This document shows positions 19,183-28,486 of a stretch of 64,000 nt of DNA, piece by piece. The notes below the pieces were generated by a model that worked only from the letters and a program-made list of their open reading frames with translations, made no database searches and was not told where the DNA came from. How positions within the stretch are numbered: the stretch's first letter is position 1; every line of letters begins with the position of its first letter. A program made the translations under genes and the position numbers. Source of the DNA: Chlorobium ferrooxidans DSM 13031 (GTDB lineage: Bacteria; Bacteroidota; Chlorobiia; Chlorobiales; Chlorobiaceae); NCBI RefSeq assembly GCF_000168715.1, contig NZ_AASE01000001.1:240153-304152 (forward strand), written 5' to 3'.

Positions 19183-21303
19183 TTATCCGATATCAGCCAG
19201 CGTAACCCGATCCTGGTAGTAACGGAGGTAGTGCGCCTTGATAACGCCATGCTCTGCCGCCCTCAACTGAGCATCCTCTGCGATAACCCTGAAGGCAGCA
19301 ATGCGGGCCGACTGCATGATATCAAAATCTCTCGTCAGATCAGCAATCCTCAGCCCGTTTAACGGGCCCGACTGCTCTTTTCCCAGGACATTGCCAACCC
19401 CCCGGATTCTTGCATCAATTTCTGAAATAATAAAACCGTCATTGGTCGATACCATTGCCTCAAGGCGTTCACGGGCCTCCGCTGTCGGCATGGAACAGAT
19501 CAGAAAACAGGTGGAGCCGTGCTCGCCACGACCGACACGGCCTCGGAGCTGATGGAGTTGTGCAAGCCCGAAACGCTCGGCATGCTCGATAACCATAACC
19601 GTGGCATTCGGAACATCAACACCCACCTCGATAACCGTTGTCCCCACAAGCAGATCAACTTCACCCCGGCGGAACTCATCCATCACCATCTCTTTACGGT
19701 CGGGGGTCAACTGACCATGAATCAATCCCAGACGGAGATCAGGAAATACCGAAGATGACAGCTCCTCAAAACTCTCCACCGCAGCTTTCAGGTCCATCTT
19801 TTCCGACTCCTCAACAAGAGGATAGACAATATAGCCCTGCCGTCCTTCCGCTACCTCACTGCGGAGAAAATCATAAACCTTTGCAAGCTCTTTTTCATAG
19901 CAGAGAGATGTCCTGACCGGGCGACGTCCGGCGGGCATCTGGCGGATAACCGATACATCAAGATCACCGAACACCCCCATGCTGAGGGTTCGGGGAATCG
20001 GTGTAGCCGTCATCAACAGCACATGGGGATTGACGGCCTTTTCACGCAGGGCTTTACGCTGAAGCACTCCGAAGCGGTGCTGTTCATCAATGACAACCAG
20101 CCCGAGCCCAGCATAGCTTACCTCCCCTTCAATCAGTGCATGAGTTCCGACGGCGATATGCAGCTCTCCGCTGCCGAGGGCTTCAAGGAGTGCCTGCCGC
20201 TCCTTTTTCCGCTGTTTGCCGGTCAGAAGCCCAACCCGCAGACCGAGTGGCTGAAATAACCGTTTCATGCTGAGATAGTGCTGGACGGCAAGAATCTCGG
20301 TAGGAGCCATAAATGCCGACTGCAGGCCATTATCGGCGGCCAGCGCCATGGCAAACATGGCAACAATGGTTTTGCCTGAACCGACATCACCCTGCAAGAG
20401 CCGGTTCATCGGGCTGCCGGTTTTAAGATCGCGATATATTTCACGAACAGCCTGCTTCTGGGCGTCCGTCAACTCGTAGGGAAGAGTCCGGTAGAGCTGT
20501 TCGGTCACAACCCCTGAGTGGGTAAAGATCACAGCTCGTTTACTGGTTCTCAACTCGCTCTGGCGGAGGGCAAACATCAACTGGACATAGAAGAGTTCAC
20601 TCCACTTCATCCGGTAACGGGCAAGTTCGAGCGCTTCATGCGAAGAGGGAAAATGAATTTCATGATAGGCCTCCCGAAGCGGAAGAAGATGATAATCTGA
20701 AAGGATGGCCTGGCTGAGATTCTCTTCACTCCTCACCCGGTACTCATCAAACGCACGGGCAACAAGGGTACGCAACTGCTTTGAGGTAAGGCCTGCCTGC
20801 TTCATGGCATCAGTTGTCGGATAGATCGAAATGATCCTGCCGGTATGGTAGAGATCAAAATCACTGATCTCCCCCTCTCCCGGCTCATGCGGAGAGGCGG
20901 TCAGGCGGTCATAATCGGGATGCTGCATCTGTGCCTGACGTCCGAAATAACTCACCTTGCCGTGCACGGCAAGCGCATCTCCTGAAACAATGCTCCTGGA
21001 GAAAAAGCGCACTCCCCTGAACCAGGTAAGCTCAAGCTGACCCGTAGCATCACCAAGCCAGACCTTGAAGCGCGCCCGTCCCGGGTGAGTGCCTTCAAGC
21101 TGTGTTTTCAGTACGGTACCCACAACCGTCACCGTTTCACCATCGGCAAGATCCCTGATGCATTTCATGGCACTCCGGTCGAGATAACGGCGGGGAAAGT
21201 AGTTCAGGAGATCATCAACCGTCGAAATACCGATCTCTTTAAGAATTGAAGCCTTTTTTGAGCCGACACCCTTCAGATAGATTATTGATGCAGTAGCGCT
21301 CAT
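19183..21303 (-). CDS. recG: ATP-dependent DNA helicase RecG
   Basis: RecG remodels stalled replication forks and branch-migrates Holliday junctions. The 706-residue protein has the N-terminal wedge/OB domain, Walker A GDVGSGKT, Walker B DEQH (VIDEQHRFG), motif [12 protein letters not shown] and the late motifs [13 protein letters not shown] and [13 protein letters not shown]. Length and motif order match the family. It heads the leftward run recG-rsgA-aldehyde dehydrogenase and diverges from rpmE. Confidence 0.97.
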   Translation of the reverse strand: MSATASIIYLKGVGSKKASILKEIGISTVDDLLNYFPRRYLDRSAMKCIRDLADGETVTVVGTVLKTQLEGTHPGRARFKVWLGDATGQLELTWFRGVRFFSRSIVSGDALAVHGKVSYFGRQAQMQHPDYDRLTASPHEPGEGEISDFDLYHTGRIISIYPTTDAMKQAGLTSKQLRTLVARAFDEYRVRSEENLSQAILSDYHLLPLREAYHEIHFPSSHEALELARYRMKWSELFYVQLMFALRQSELRTSKRAVIFTHSGVVTEQLYRTLPYELTDAQKQAVREIYRDLKTGSPMNRLLQGDVGSGKTIVAMFAMALAADNGLQSAFMAPTEILAVQHYLSMKRLFQPLGLRVGLLTGKQRKKERQALLEALGSGELHIAVGTHALIEGEVSYAGLGLVVIDEQHRFGVLQRKALREKAVNPHVLLMTATPIPRTLSMGVFGDLDVSVIRQMPAGRRPVRTSLCYEKELAKVYDFLRSEVAEGRQGYIVYPLVEESEKMDLKAAVESFEELSSSVFPDLRLGLIHGQLTPDRKEMVMDEFRRGEVDLLVGTTVIEVGVDVPNATVMVIEHAERFGLAQLHQLRGRVGRGEHGSTCFLICSMPTAEARERLEAMVSTNDGFIISEIDARIRGVGNVLGKEQSGPLNGLRIADLTRDFDIMQSARIAAFRVIAEDAQLRAAEHGVIKAHYLRYYQDRVTLADIG

Positions 21304-21330
21304 ATTAAAAGGTTGTATCTGGAGATGATT

Positions 21331-21346
21331 TCTTGTATATTTGCAC
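21331..21346 (+). promoter_or_regulatory. Putative promoter box for rpmE-frr
   Basis: TCTTGTATATTTGCAC lies 60 bp before the rpmE ATG and is the best copy of the TGTATATTTGCAC box seen at several genes here. The TATATTTG portion fits the Bacteroidetes-type TAnnTTTG element. Confidence 0.45.
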
Positions 21347-21405
21347 CTTTACCATTTTACATGGCAGGCCATTTCATTTATTGTACGATAAAGTCAACGA
21401 AAGTC

Positions 21406-21633
21406 ATGAAACAAGATATTCACCCAAAGTATACAAGCGTCACCGTCAACTGCGCAAACTGCGGCAACAGCTTTGAAACCCGTTCTACCAGACCGACCAT
21501 CAAAGTTGATATCTGCAACAACTGCCATCCGTTCTATACCGGCAAGCAGACCCTTGTTGACACCGCCGGACGCGTTGAACGTTTCAACAAACGCTTCGCA
21601 AAATCCACAGCAGCACAGGCAAGCGCCAAGTAA
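21406..21633 (+). CDS. rpmE: 50S ribosomal protein L31
   Basis: A 75-residue zinc-binding L31 with cysteines at 16, 19, 37 and 40 (CANC and CNNC) and the HPFYTGKQ signature. The frame is open further upstream to 21313, but [10 protein letters not shown] at 21406 is the conserved N-terminus. It stands 50 bp ahead of frr, so the pair is probably one translation operon ending at the hairpin near 22.29 kb. Confidence 0.95.
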   Translation: MKQDIHPKYTSVTVNCANCGNSFETRSTRPTIKVDICNNCHPFYTGKQTLVDTAGRVERFNKRFAKSTAAQASAK

Positions 21634-21683
21634 AGGCAGAGTTGCACTTGTCGGCAAACCAGCACTAACCCGTAGGAACAGTT

Positions 21684-22244
21684 ATGAGTGTCAGGGATGT
21701 TGCTCAGAAAACTGAGCAGAAAATGAAAAAGACCATTGAGGCGTTTCAGCATGAGATCGCATCGATAAGAACAGGCAAGGCGACGACAGCTCTGCTTGAT
21801 CGTGTCAAGGTGGAAGCCTACGGTCAGCAGATGCCGCTCAAACAGGTCGGGAATGTAGGGGTACTTGATGTTCATACCCTCATGGTTCAGGTCTGGGACA
21901 AGTCAATGGTTTCAGCTACCGAAAAAGCCATCCGTGACGCAAACCTCGGCCTCAATCCTTCCGCCGATGGTCAGAATATTCGGGTAAGCATTCCTCCTCT
22001 TACTGAAGAGCGCCGCAAAGAGTTTGTTAAGCTCACCAGAAAATTCGGAGAGGATTCTAAGATATCGCTCCGAAATCTTCGCCGCGACATGATTCATGAG
22101 ATTGAAAAACTTGAAAAAGATAAAGCGATCAGCGAAGATGACAAAAATCGGGGCAAAAAGGAAGCCGATGAGCTGCTGCACAAATCCGAAAAACAGCTTA
22201 CCGAGATAATGTCAGCCAAAGAGAAAGAGATCATGGAGGTATAA
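21684..22244 (+). CDS. frr: Ribosome recycling factor
   Basis: RRF works with EF-G to split post-termination ribosomes. The 186-residue product matches the family throughout: ASIRTGKATTALLDRVKVEA, the NIRVSIPPLTEERRKEFVK signature and the long three-helix bundle ending EKEIMEV. It is the last gene of rpmE-frr and is followed by a strong terminator. Confidence 0.97.
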   Translation: MSVRDVAQKTEQKMKKTIEAFQHEIASIRTGKATTALLDRVKVEAYGQQMPLKQVGNVGVLDVHTLMVQVWDKSMVSATEKAIRDANLGLNPSADGQNIRVSIPPLTEERRKEFVKLTRKFGEDSKISLRNLRRDMIHEIEKLEKDKAISEDDKNRGKKEADELLHKSEKQLTEIMSAKEKEIMEV

Positions 22245-22272
22245 GCTTCGCATAAGAACTATTCTAATCAGT

Positions 22273-22307
22273 AGAAAGCCGGGAACCCCCCGGCTTTCTC
22301 TGTTTTT
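22273..22307 (+). terminator. Rho-independent terminator after frr
   Basis: AGAAAGCCGGG and CCCGGCTTTCT form a perfect 11-bp stem with a 5-base loop, followed by CTGTTTTT. It sits 29 bp after the frr stop. Confidence 0.92.
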
Positions 22308-22414
22308 ATTGGCATAATTCTCCTCCTTTTTATAAAAATGAATGGGTCGACGATATTCTCCAATCGCCCAGAAGAGTGTCTGAAATATTGCTATCCTCTT
22401 CGGATATCTTTTAG

Positions 22415-24502
22415 TTAAAAAGCCCGCACAGGACGGACCCGCTTCTTCTGCTCCTTGCTGAACCCGCCCTGGGTCGCAGTAGGAAAAAACAGATACCACG
22501 CAGTAATCGTAGAAGTGTTCGAAGAACTCCAGTAACCGTCAGAGGCAAAGCCCCCCACAGTGCTTTTTTGGATGTAAAGCTGGTACAACTCGTCCTTGCT
22601 CGGCAAGAACCAGTCGGCATATCCCCCGTTCGAATAGTTATCGCACATCGCTGCAGCTGTATATGGGTACGCAGATACTGACCATTTTGCCAGTATGGCT
22701 GTGGTATTGCCTTGCCCACTTCCAATCCCTGTACCTGTCCCGATTGATTGCCATGCATAATCAGTCGTATTTGAAACTAATGACTGCCCGGTGCTCCAAC
22801 GGTAAAGTGTGTTGCTTGAATAAGACCATGCATCGGTGTAGGACACATTGATGTCTGCAGGTGCCGCAATAAGGCCATGCTTGGTGGCCGGTGTAGATGC
22901 CGGAATATTGCCTTGTTGATTTCCTGTCTCATTTATATAAAATACAATACCACCCTGATAGCTGTCGCCGATTGCTATAGCCGGAATGACGGTGAAGCTT
23001 ACCGAGCTGGTGGTTGCGGCAATGATTTCGTCAGCTCCTTTTACTTCAAAAACAACATTCGCTGCTGAATAAGCGCTTGTCGGGGTACCCGTCACCTCTC
23101 CCGTTGAACCGTTCAGAGTCAATCCGGCAGGAAGTGTACCGGTTTTGACTCTGTAAGTATATGGCAATAGGCCGCCACTCGCCGTCAGGGGAGTAAAGCC
23201 GCTCATCGTTGCCCCGATAGTCAGGTTCTGAGCGGCGGTGTTGGCTGTTGCCGTAAGGACCTCACTCACCGTCAAGCTCACTGTACTGGTGGCTGCCGCT
23301 ATAGCATTGTTGGCATCTCTTACTTCAAAAACAACATTCGCTGCTGAATAAGCGCTTGTCGGTGTACCCGTTACATCTCCCGTAGAGCCGTTCAATGTCA
23401 ACCCGGCAGGTAGTGTACCGGTTTTGACGCGGTAGGTGTAAGGCTGTGTGCCACTGCTCGCCGTCAGCGGTGAAAATCCGGTCATTGCGACTCCGACCGT
23501 CAGTATCCGGGGTGCGGTATTGGCTGTTGCTGTAAGTGCATCATTCACAGTAAAGCTCACGGTACTGGTGGCAGCCTCTATAACATTGTTGAAGTCTGTT
23601 ACTTCAAAAACCACATTCGCTGCTGACTGAGCGCTTGACGGTGTTCCCGTTACCTCTCCCGTAGAGCCGTTCAGTGTCAGCCCGGCAGGAAGTGTACCGG
23701 TTTTGACTCGGTAGGTATACGGCTGTGTGCCGCCGATCGCCGTTAGCGGAGTAAATCCAGTCATTGCGGCTCCGACCGTTAGGTTCCGGGGGTCGGTGTT
23801 GGCCGTTGTCGTGATATCCGAATTCACCGTAAAGCTCACGGTACTGGTGGCAGCCGCCAGAACATTGTTTGCATCTTTTACTTCAAAAACAACATCCGCT
23901 GCTGATTGAGCGCTTGACGGTGTTCCCGCTACTTCTCCCTTAGAGCCGTTCAGTGTCAACCCGGAAGGAAGTTTTCCGGTTTTAACGCTGTAGGTATATG
24001 GCTGTGTGCCGCCGATCGCCGTCAGCGGTGAAAAACTGCTCATCACTGCACCGACTGTCAGGTTCCGGGGGTCGGTGTTGGCCGTTGCCGTGATATCCGA
24101 ATTCACCGTAAAGCTCACGGTACTGGTGGCAGCCGCCAGAACATTGTTTGCATCTTTTACTTCAAAAACAACATCCGCTGCTGACTGAGCACTTGACGGT
24201 GTTCCCGTTACCTCTCCCGTTGAGCTATTCAGTGTCAACCCGGCAGGAAGTGTACCGGTTTTGATGCTGTAGGTATACGGCAGTGTGCCGCTGCTTGCTG
24301 TCAACGGAGAAAAGCCGCTCATCACTGCACCGACCGTCAGGTTCCGTGACTCAGTGTTGGCTGTCGCGGTAATAGCCAGAGTAATCGTAATGCCGTTAAT
24401 GGTAACCGCATTTGCATTCTGAGGAAAGAGAGCAAGACTCTGAACATTGATCAGGAACACACTCCAGATGAGGGCAGTCAGGGTTTTTCCAGGTAACATC
24501 AT
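22415..24502 (-). CDS. Secreted protein with five Ig-like repeats and an Lcl_C (DUF1566) domain
   Basis: A 695-residue predicted surface or secreted adhesin. Residues 1-32 are a signal-like segment. From about 44 to 508 come five tandem 93-residue Ig-like (He_PIG type) repeats, each with PYTYxVKTGTLPAGLTLNGS and GEVTGTP. The C-terminal 185 residues form an Lcl_C domain (GGIVFYIN, YRWSTGQ, GYADWFLPSKDELYQLY, YWSSS), a fold linked to glycan or collagen-like adhesins. It starts 20 bp after a predicted outer-membrane barrel gene. A lone copy of the same C-terminal domain is encoded at 31.1 kb. The ligand is unknown. Confidence 0.82.
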   Translation of the reverse strand: MMLPGKTLTALIWSVFLINVQSLALFPQNANAVTINGITITLAITATANTESRNLTVGAVMSGFSPLTASSGTLPYTYSIKTGTLPAGLTLNSSTGEVTGTPSSAQSAADVVFEVKDANNVLAAATSTVSFTVNSDITATANTDPRNLTVGAVMSSFSPLTAIGGTQPYTYSVKTGKLPSGLTLNGSKGEVAGTPSSAQSAADVVFEVKDANNVLAAATSTVSFTVNSDITTTANTDPRNLTVGAAMTGFTPLTAIGGTQPYTYRVKTGTLPAGLTLNGSTGEVTGTPSSAQSAANVVFEVTDFNNVIEAATSTVSFTVNDALTATANTAPRILTVGVAMTGFSPLTASSGTQPYTYRVKTGTLPAGLTLNGSTGDVTGTPTSAYSAANVVFEVRDANNAIAAATSTVSLTVSEVLTATANTAAQNLTIGATMSGFTPLTASGGLLPYTYRVKTGTLPAGLTLNGSTGEVTGTPTSAYSAANVVFEVKGADEIIAATTSSVSFTVIPAIAIGDSYQGGIVFYINETGNQQGNIPASTPATKHGLIAAPADINVSYTDAWSYSSNTLYRWSTGQSLVSNTTDYAWQSIGTGTGIGSGQGNTTAILAKWSVSAYPYTAAAMCDNYSNGGYADWFLPSKDELYQLYIQKSTVGGFASDGYWSSSNTSTITAWYLFFPTATQGGFSKEQKKRVRPVRAF
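22979..24373 (-). repeat. Five tandem 279-bp coding repeats
   Basis: The Ig-like repeats of the adhesin gene recur every 279 bp, exactly 93 codons. The copies are highly similar in DNA; units 2 and 3 share long identical stretches, such as the tract around GTCGGTGTTGGCCGTTG. This suggests recent unit duplication or gene conversion. Unit number may vary between strains. Confidence 0.85.
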
Positions 24503-24522
24503 GCAGGTGCGCTTCAGGTTAT

Positions 24523-26097
24523 TCAGTTACTGGTTTTTACGGCAACTGTATAGTTTTCGGGCATACTGTCAGTAACACTGATTACCCAAATATCACCACT
24601 AATTGCTGCAGAAGGAAACTGCCTGGTATGAATAACCACTTGCGTTGACGGAGTAGTGACAAGTGCTGAATAACTGTAAGGCGATCCGTTGCGCATTACA
24701 CCTGTGATGGATGGAGAACCTTTGCCTACCGTGATGAAAACATCACCGGCACTGTTTACAGTAACACCTCCCGGCAATCCGGCCTTGCTTATTGTTGCTG
24801 CAAGAGTGACCGCAGTTGGGTCAACTTTAGCAAGAAAGGAGTTCGGAAGCTGTACCGGACGCGTGAGGGCATCAGCCAGCATGTTTGCACTGTCGCTGCT
24901 GCGGCTTGGCTTCATGCGTTGGGCAAGCGAGGCTGTCTGTTTGCCAACAGGGAGAGATATACGGCAGGTCAGCATAATACCGTCATTACCGGCAACTCCA
25001 TTCTGCCCATGATTGTGATAGGCGCTGAGCTGCCAATTGCCAGTTTCAGCCGTAACACTTATTCGATTCTCCCCTGCTCCGGATCGGTAACCTGCACCAA
25101 GGAAAAGTTCAGAAGAGGGCTCATAAAACAGCTCAAAAGCGTAATAAACACTTTTGTTAAGCTCTCTGGTGCCGTCTGAGAAGGGGAATTCCAGCCGCTC
25201 ATATCCAAAAGATCCTTTGATAATCAGACTGGAGAGCAAAGCTACCTGTGCATCTGCAGCCGCGCCAAACATCCTGCCCTCCGAGAGCTTGAGCGGATCA
25301 TTCATGATAAAGTAGCTCGTGGCTGTTTCACGCATGAATGAGCGTGGAGCATCGGCAGATGACTTTTGTTTTGCCTGTGCACCCCATACCGAGAGCCCGA
25401 TGGATTGCAGCTTGCCTCTTTCTGCGCTATCGTTGAGAATGTATTGCGAGGCAATGGAATAGCTGAACTGTTGGAGATCGATATTTGCATCCCCCGAGGG
25501 AAAACTGAAAATCTGATTGCCCCACAAATAGCCTCCGGAGGTTTTAATTCGGAAACCGGAATCAGGGATCTGCCACACACTGTTCACAACCAGATCCCTG
25601 CGATCATTGAAAAGGGTGATCGTGGAACCAACAGCAAACGGCTCCCAAAGCATGGTTGCAAACTCAAACTCTCCCCCGGCCATCGCACTGCCGATATCGG
25701 GTTTATAATAGACCATGCCCAAACCGGCTGTGGCGATGCTCTTGTTTCCATGGTACTGCATCCTTGCCCTCGCCGGACCGAGCACACCGGTTACCGATCC
25801 ATCTGCCAGTGAAAAGGGAACGATGGGAAGCATGCTTGCAAAATCAGGCGTTGCCTTCCGGGATTGAGCGTTTGGATCGCTATTATTGGTGAAAGCGCCC
25901 ATGCTTCCTGCTGCACTGGATACCATTCCGGCAAGATTAACAGACGCTCTTGAAAGTGGTTGACGGGCCTCCTGTTCCTGCGCAAGAAGTCGATAAGCCT
26001 GGTCTTGCGGAAAGGCACAAAATATAACAACCGCGAGAAGGCTTTTGGTGACAAAAGATAAAATATAATGGCATTTGCGGTTAATCCTTGCTCTCAA
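24523..26097 (-). CDS. Predicted outer-membrane beta-barrel protein of the adhesin locus
   Basis: The open frame runs from 26337, but its first 80 residues derive from a transposase remnant. A secretable product would start near TTG at 26095-26097 (LRARINRKCHYILSFV, then the hydrophobic stretch TKSLLAVVIFCAFP), giving about 524 residues. No ribosome-binding site is clear. Residues 60-400 are rich in alternating aromatic and polar strands (ATAGLGMVYYKPDIG, AYHNHGQNGVAG), as in an outer-membrane barrel. A short C-terminal domain (about 420-524) follows. I do not recognise the family. The downstream Ig/Lcl_C gene begins 20 bp later, so this barrel may anchor or export that protein. Confidence 0.6.
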   Translation of the reverse strand: MRARINRKCHYILSFVTKSLLAVVIFCAFPQDQAYRLLAQEQEARQPLSRASVNLAGMVSSAAGSMGAFTNNSDPNAQSRKATPDFASMLPIVPFSLADGSVTGVLGPARARMQYHGNKSIATAGLGMVYYKPDIGSAMAGGEFEFATMLWEPFAVGSTITLFNDRRDLVVNSVWQIPDSGFRIKTSGGYLWGNQIFSFPSGDANIDLQQFSYSIASQYILNDSAERGKLQSIGLSVWGAQAKQKSSADAPRSFMRETATSYFIMNDPLKLSEGRMFGAAADAQVALLSSLIIKGSFGYERLEFPFSDGTRELNKSVYYAFELFYEPSSELFLGAGYRSGAGENRISVTAETGNWQLSAYHNHGQNGVAGNDGIMLTCRISLPVGKQTASLAQRMKPSRSSDSANMLADALTRPVQLPNSFLAKVDPTAVTLAATISKAGLPGGVTVNSAGDVFITVGKGSPSITGVMRNGSPYSYSALVTTPSTQVVIHTRQFPSAAISGDIWVISVTDSMPENYTVAVKTSN

Positions 26098-26609
26098 TGA
26101 AGGCTGTGAGCCATGGTAATTGCAACAGTATTGCAATTTGATGCCCCCCTTGCGTTGATGGAGCTCGGCCAATGGGAAAAAGTGCTGACAAAGCTTGATA
26201 ACGTCGACGGCAATTGAGCATGGTGAATTCCTGAGCAGCAATTTTTCATCAGGAGTTACTGCACGGTACCTGTCAAGCAGTTTGTAAAACAGACCTTCAT
26301 AGCTTTTGTTTATGCGGCCTTTCATGACGTCAGACAAGGGGGACTTCGCTTTATATCTGACAGGCCGAGGTGATACCAGTTCTTAAAGTGGACGCCAAGA
26401 CTGGTTGGAATACCCTTCAGAGATTGATGAACACTAATCTGAGCAATTAAACCGGTTAACAGTTTTTGACTGCCAGTGTAATACTTTCTGCAGTGGTTGC
26501 TTGGGTGCGGTTTTTGGAGTTCCTCAAATTCAAGTCTCGGAATAATCGTCACAAACTCATCAAAGAGAATGCCGGTAATTTCATGTTCAGGCCTGATATG
26601 TTTTGTCAT
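26098..26609 (-). pseudogene. Remnant of an IS4-family (DUF4372-type) transposase
   Basis: The leftward frame 26609-26322 reads FVTIIPRLEFEELQKPH... and YHLGLSDIKRS, the N-terminal DUF4372 domain of IS4-type transposases. After KRS the match continues in another frame (LSDVMKG, then YEGLFYKLLDRYRAVTP, then HQRKGGIKLQ), so a frameshift lies in a run of five C at about 26337-26341. The first catalytic aspartate appears lost (SIAVDVIKLC where the family has SLDATVIDLC). The match fades around 26.1 kb, and the rest of the DDE domain is missing. The second frame runs on into the barrel gene. Confidence 0.78.
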
Positions 26610-27187
26610 TGCTTAACTTCTGTTAAAACGTTTTTTTGTTGCATGATCCGATTCTACTACTGCTGAACTTTCCGCTTGAATCCGGAGAGTCACAAGAAAA
26701 ATTACCAGTGGTTCAAGCATATTTCATCTCTTTTTGATTCAAAATGCTGAAGCGTCTGGCTGTCAACTCCTGAAATCAGAGAAAGAGATTGCTCATTCTT
26801 CCTTATCATTTTGCACAGGGATACCGCTTTATATTTTAAAGCATTAATAATCAAACGAAATCAAAGAGAAATTAATTCCACAGAAATCGGGTATTGCATA
26901 ACCCGAATTCATTAACAAGCATAAAAAAAGCCCTCAACTCAGGGGCTAAAGAGTTATTTCAAAAAAGGTAACGCAGTATTTCCATCTAATATTACACAAC
27001 CTGACAGGCAGAGGACTATAGGGCAATAAAGTTTAACAACCCGTTATCAGCAGTTATTAGCATTACCAAAAGCGTAGACAGCAGATGATGTTTTGTTCTC
27101 CTTCCCGGGAAAGCAGATAGAAATTCATTTTGAATACACCGCTAGGAAGGATGACGCTACGGAATGCGGAAAAGCAGAAAAGAGAAT
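26610..27187. other. Long AT-rich non-coding stretch
   Basis: This 578-bp region upstream of the transposase remnant and downstream of bchY has no credible gene. It contains a small hairpin (TCGGGT at 26887 with ACCCGA at 26901) and the leftward terminator-like structure at 26923-26947. The far end of the former insertion sequence may lie here but cannot be recognised. Confidence 0.5.
26923..26947 (-). terminator. Second terminator-like hairpin downstream of bchY
   Basis: On the leftward strand AGCCCCTGAGTTGAGGGCT is followed by six U. The stem is only five to six pairs. It lies about 300 bp beyond the bchY stop and may back up the stronger hairpin at 27.2 kb. Confidence 0.5.
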
Positions 27188-27217
27188 AAAAAAAGCCAGT
27201 AAATTTCTCTACCGGCT
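27188..27217 (-). terminator. Rho-independent terminator of bchY
   Basis: On the leftward strand AGCCGGTA pairs with TACTGGCT (8 pairs, one G-U) around an 8-base loop, followed by a U-run. It lies 34 bp after the bchY stop. Confidence 0.82.
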
Positions 27218-27250
27218 TTATGAACCTGATTATGCAAAGCTAAAAGAGCT

Positions 27251-28486
27251 TCACGCAAAATACTCCTTCATCTTCATGAACACCTCTTTTTTGCCGAGAA
27301 GGCCGCTGATCATGCCGAGTACCGTTGCTGCTCCAGCTGCAAAAAAGAGCGGGCGGGCGGAAATATTGTTGGTATAGTAGATTGCCGGAATTCCCCGCTC
27401 TTTGGCAAAGCTGTCGAGTGAGGTGGTACCGATCACCAGATCCGGATGGTACTCCTCTACAGCCTGCATATCCTCTTCAAGATATTTGCGGTATCGGATC
27501 TCGGTTCCGAGCATGGAGAGCACCTTGTGATCCTCCTCGCCGAGCGCCATCCTCGAAATAGAGGTTGATGCATAGGGAACTTCAAGCCCGGCTTCCAGCA
27601 GAAGACGCACAACCGGCAGTTCATTGCCTTCATAACCGGCCACTATAACCTTTCCTTTAAGGTGCTTGAACTGATTGAGTACCTCTCTTGATTTCCGGGC
27701 CTCCTCTTCCGCAACAGCCTGAACCGTAGAGGGGTCAAGAGCGAGCGCCTCACCGATGCGGCCTATCCACTGCGCTGTAGCGTTGGCTCCGATCGGGTTT
27801 CCCTTGACAATTTTTACCCCATGCTCTTCAAGCAGCGAAACGGTTTTTTCATAAAAGGGATGCAGCACGGCACAAGCCTCTGCCTCTGCGGCCTCGATAT
27901 AGTCCTCAAGCGATGATCCGGGGAGCACAATCACCGATTCGACACCGATTTTCTGCAGCACCGATCCAATGGTCATGGCATCAACCGGAAAAATCTCTCC
28001 AAGTACCACCAGCGATTTTGCTTTTTTCGGTGCGGCGAAATTCCCGAACCGCTTTAAGAGTGTGGCTACAGCAACATCCTTTGCCTCGGGATGGGTCCTG
28101 ATCTGAAATGCAGGAAGACGGACAAGCAGCACTTCAGCATTTCCGGCCTTCCGGGGCAGCAGCTCCTCGGCAATCCCGGCCGTTTCAGCAACACAGGTAC
28201 TGACAACCGGAATAAACCGTACCACAGGGTCGCGGGCAATCTCTTCAATGGTACGACGAAGATCATCAATCATGGTTCCGCCGGAAATCTGCACATTCAT
28301 CAACTCCGGAGAGATGATGGATTTGCGGGCCGCATAGAAATGGGAGACAAACGTCAGCCCGTAAAGACAACCCTGGTCGGCAGCCAGACAGACCTGAACA
28401 CCGTCAATTCTTGTCAATACCCTCAGCCCGCCGAAAGCCGGACACATGGACTGCGGGTGCAACGTGCTACAACTCTTTTTCTGCAT
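27251..28486 (-). CDS. bchY: Chlorophyllide a reductase subunit Y
   Basis: BchY forms, with BchZ, the nitrogenase-like catalytic component that reduces ring B of chlorophyllide a toward bacteriochlorophyll a; BchX supplies electrons. The protein shows MCPAFGGLRVLTRIDGVQVC, AADQGCLYGLTFVSHFYAAR and VSTCVAETAGI, with the cysteines expected to bind the Fe-S cluster. The frame is open to 28510, but ATG at 28484-28486 has GAGGG nine bases upstream and gives 412 residues. It overlaps the end of the HU-SPOR gene by 20 bp. bchX and bchZ are not in the window. This gene marks the organism as a phototroph. Confidence 0.93.
   Translation of the reverse strand: MQKKSCSTLHPQSMCPAFGGLRVLTRIDGVQVCLAADQGCLYGLTFVSHFYAARKSIISPELMNVQISGGTMIDDLRRTIEEIARDPVVRFIPVVSTCVAETAGIAEELLPRKAGNAEVLLVRLPAFQIRTHPEAKDVAVATLLKRFGNFAAPKKAKSLVVLGEIFPVDAMTIGSVLQKIGVESVIVLPGSSLEDYIEAAEAEACAVLHPFYEKTVSLLEEHGVKIVKGNPIGANATAQWIGRIGEALALDPSTVQAVAEEEARKSREVLNQFKHLKGKVIVAGYEGNELPVVRLLLEAGLEVPYASTSISRMALGEEDHKVLSMLGTEIRYRKYLEEDMQAVEEYHPDLVIGTTSLDSFAKERGIPAIYYTNNISARPLFFAAGAATVLGMISGLLGKKEVFMKMKEYFA

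Noticed and set aside
22979..24373. 279-bp tandem units considered as non-coding satellite DNA
   Set aside because: The period is exactly 93 codons and the frame encodes clear Ig-like domains.
26610..27187. Other end or inverted repeat of the former IS4 element
   Set aside because: No inverted repeat matching the junction near 26.1 kb could be recognised, so element borders are not given.
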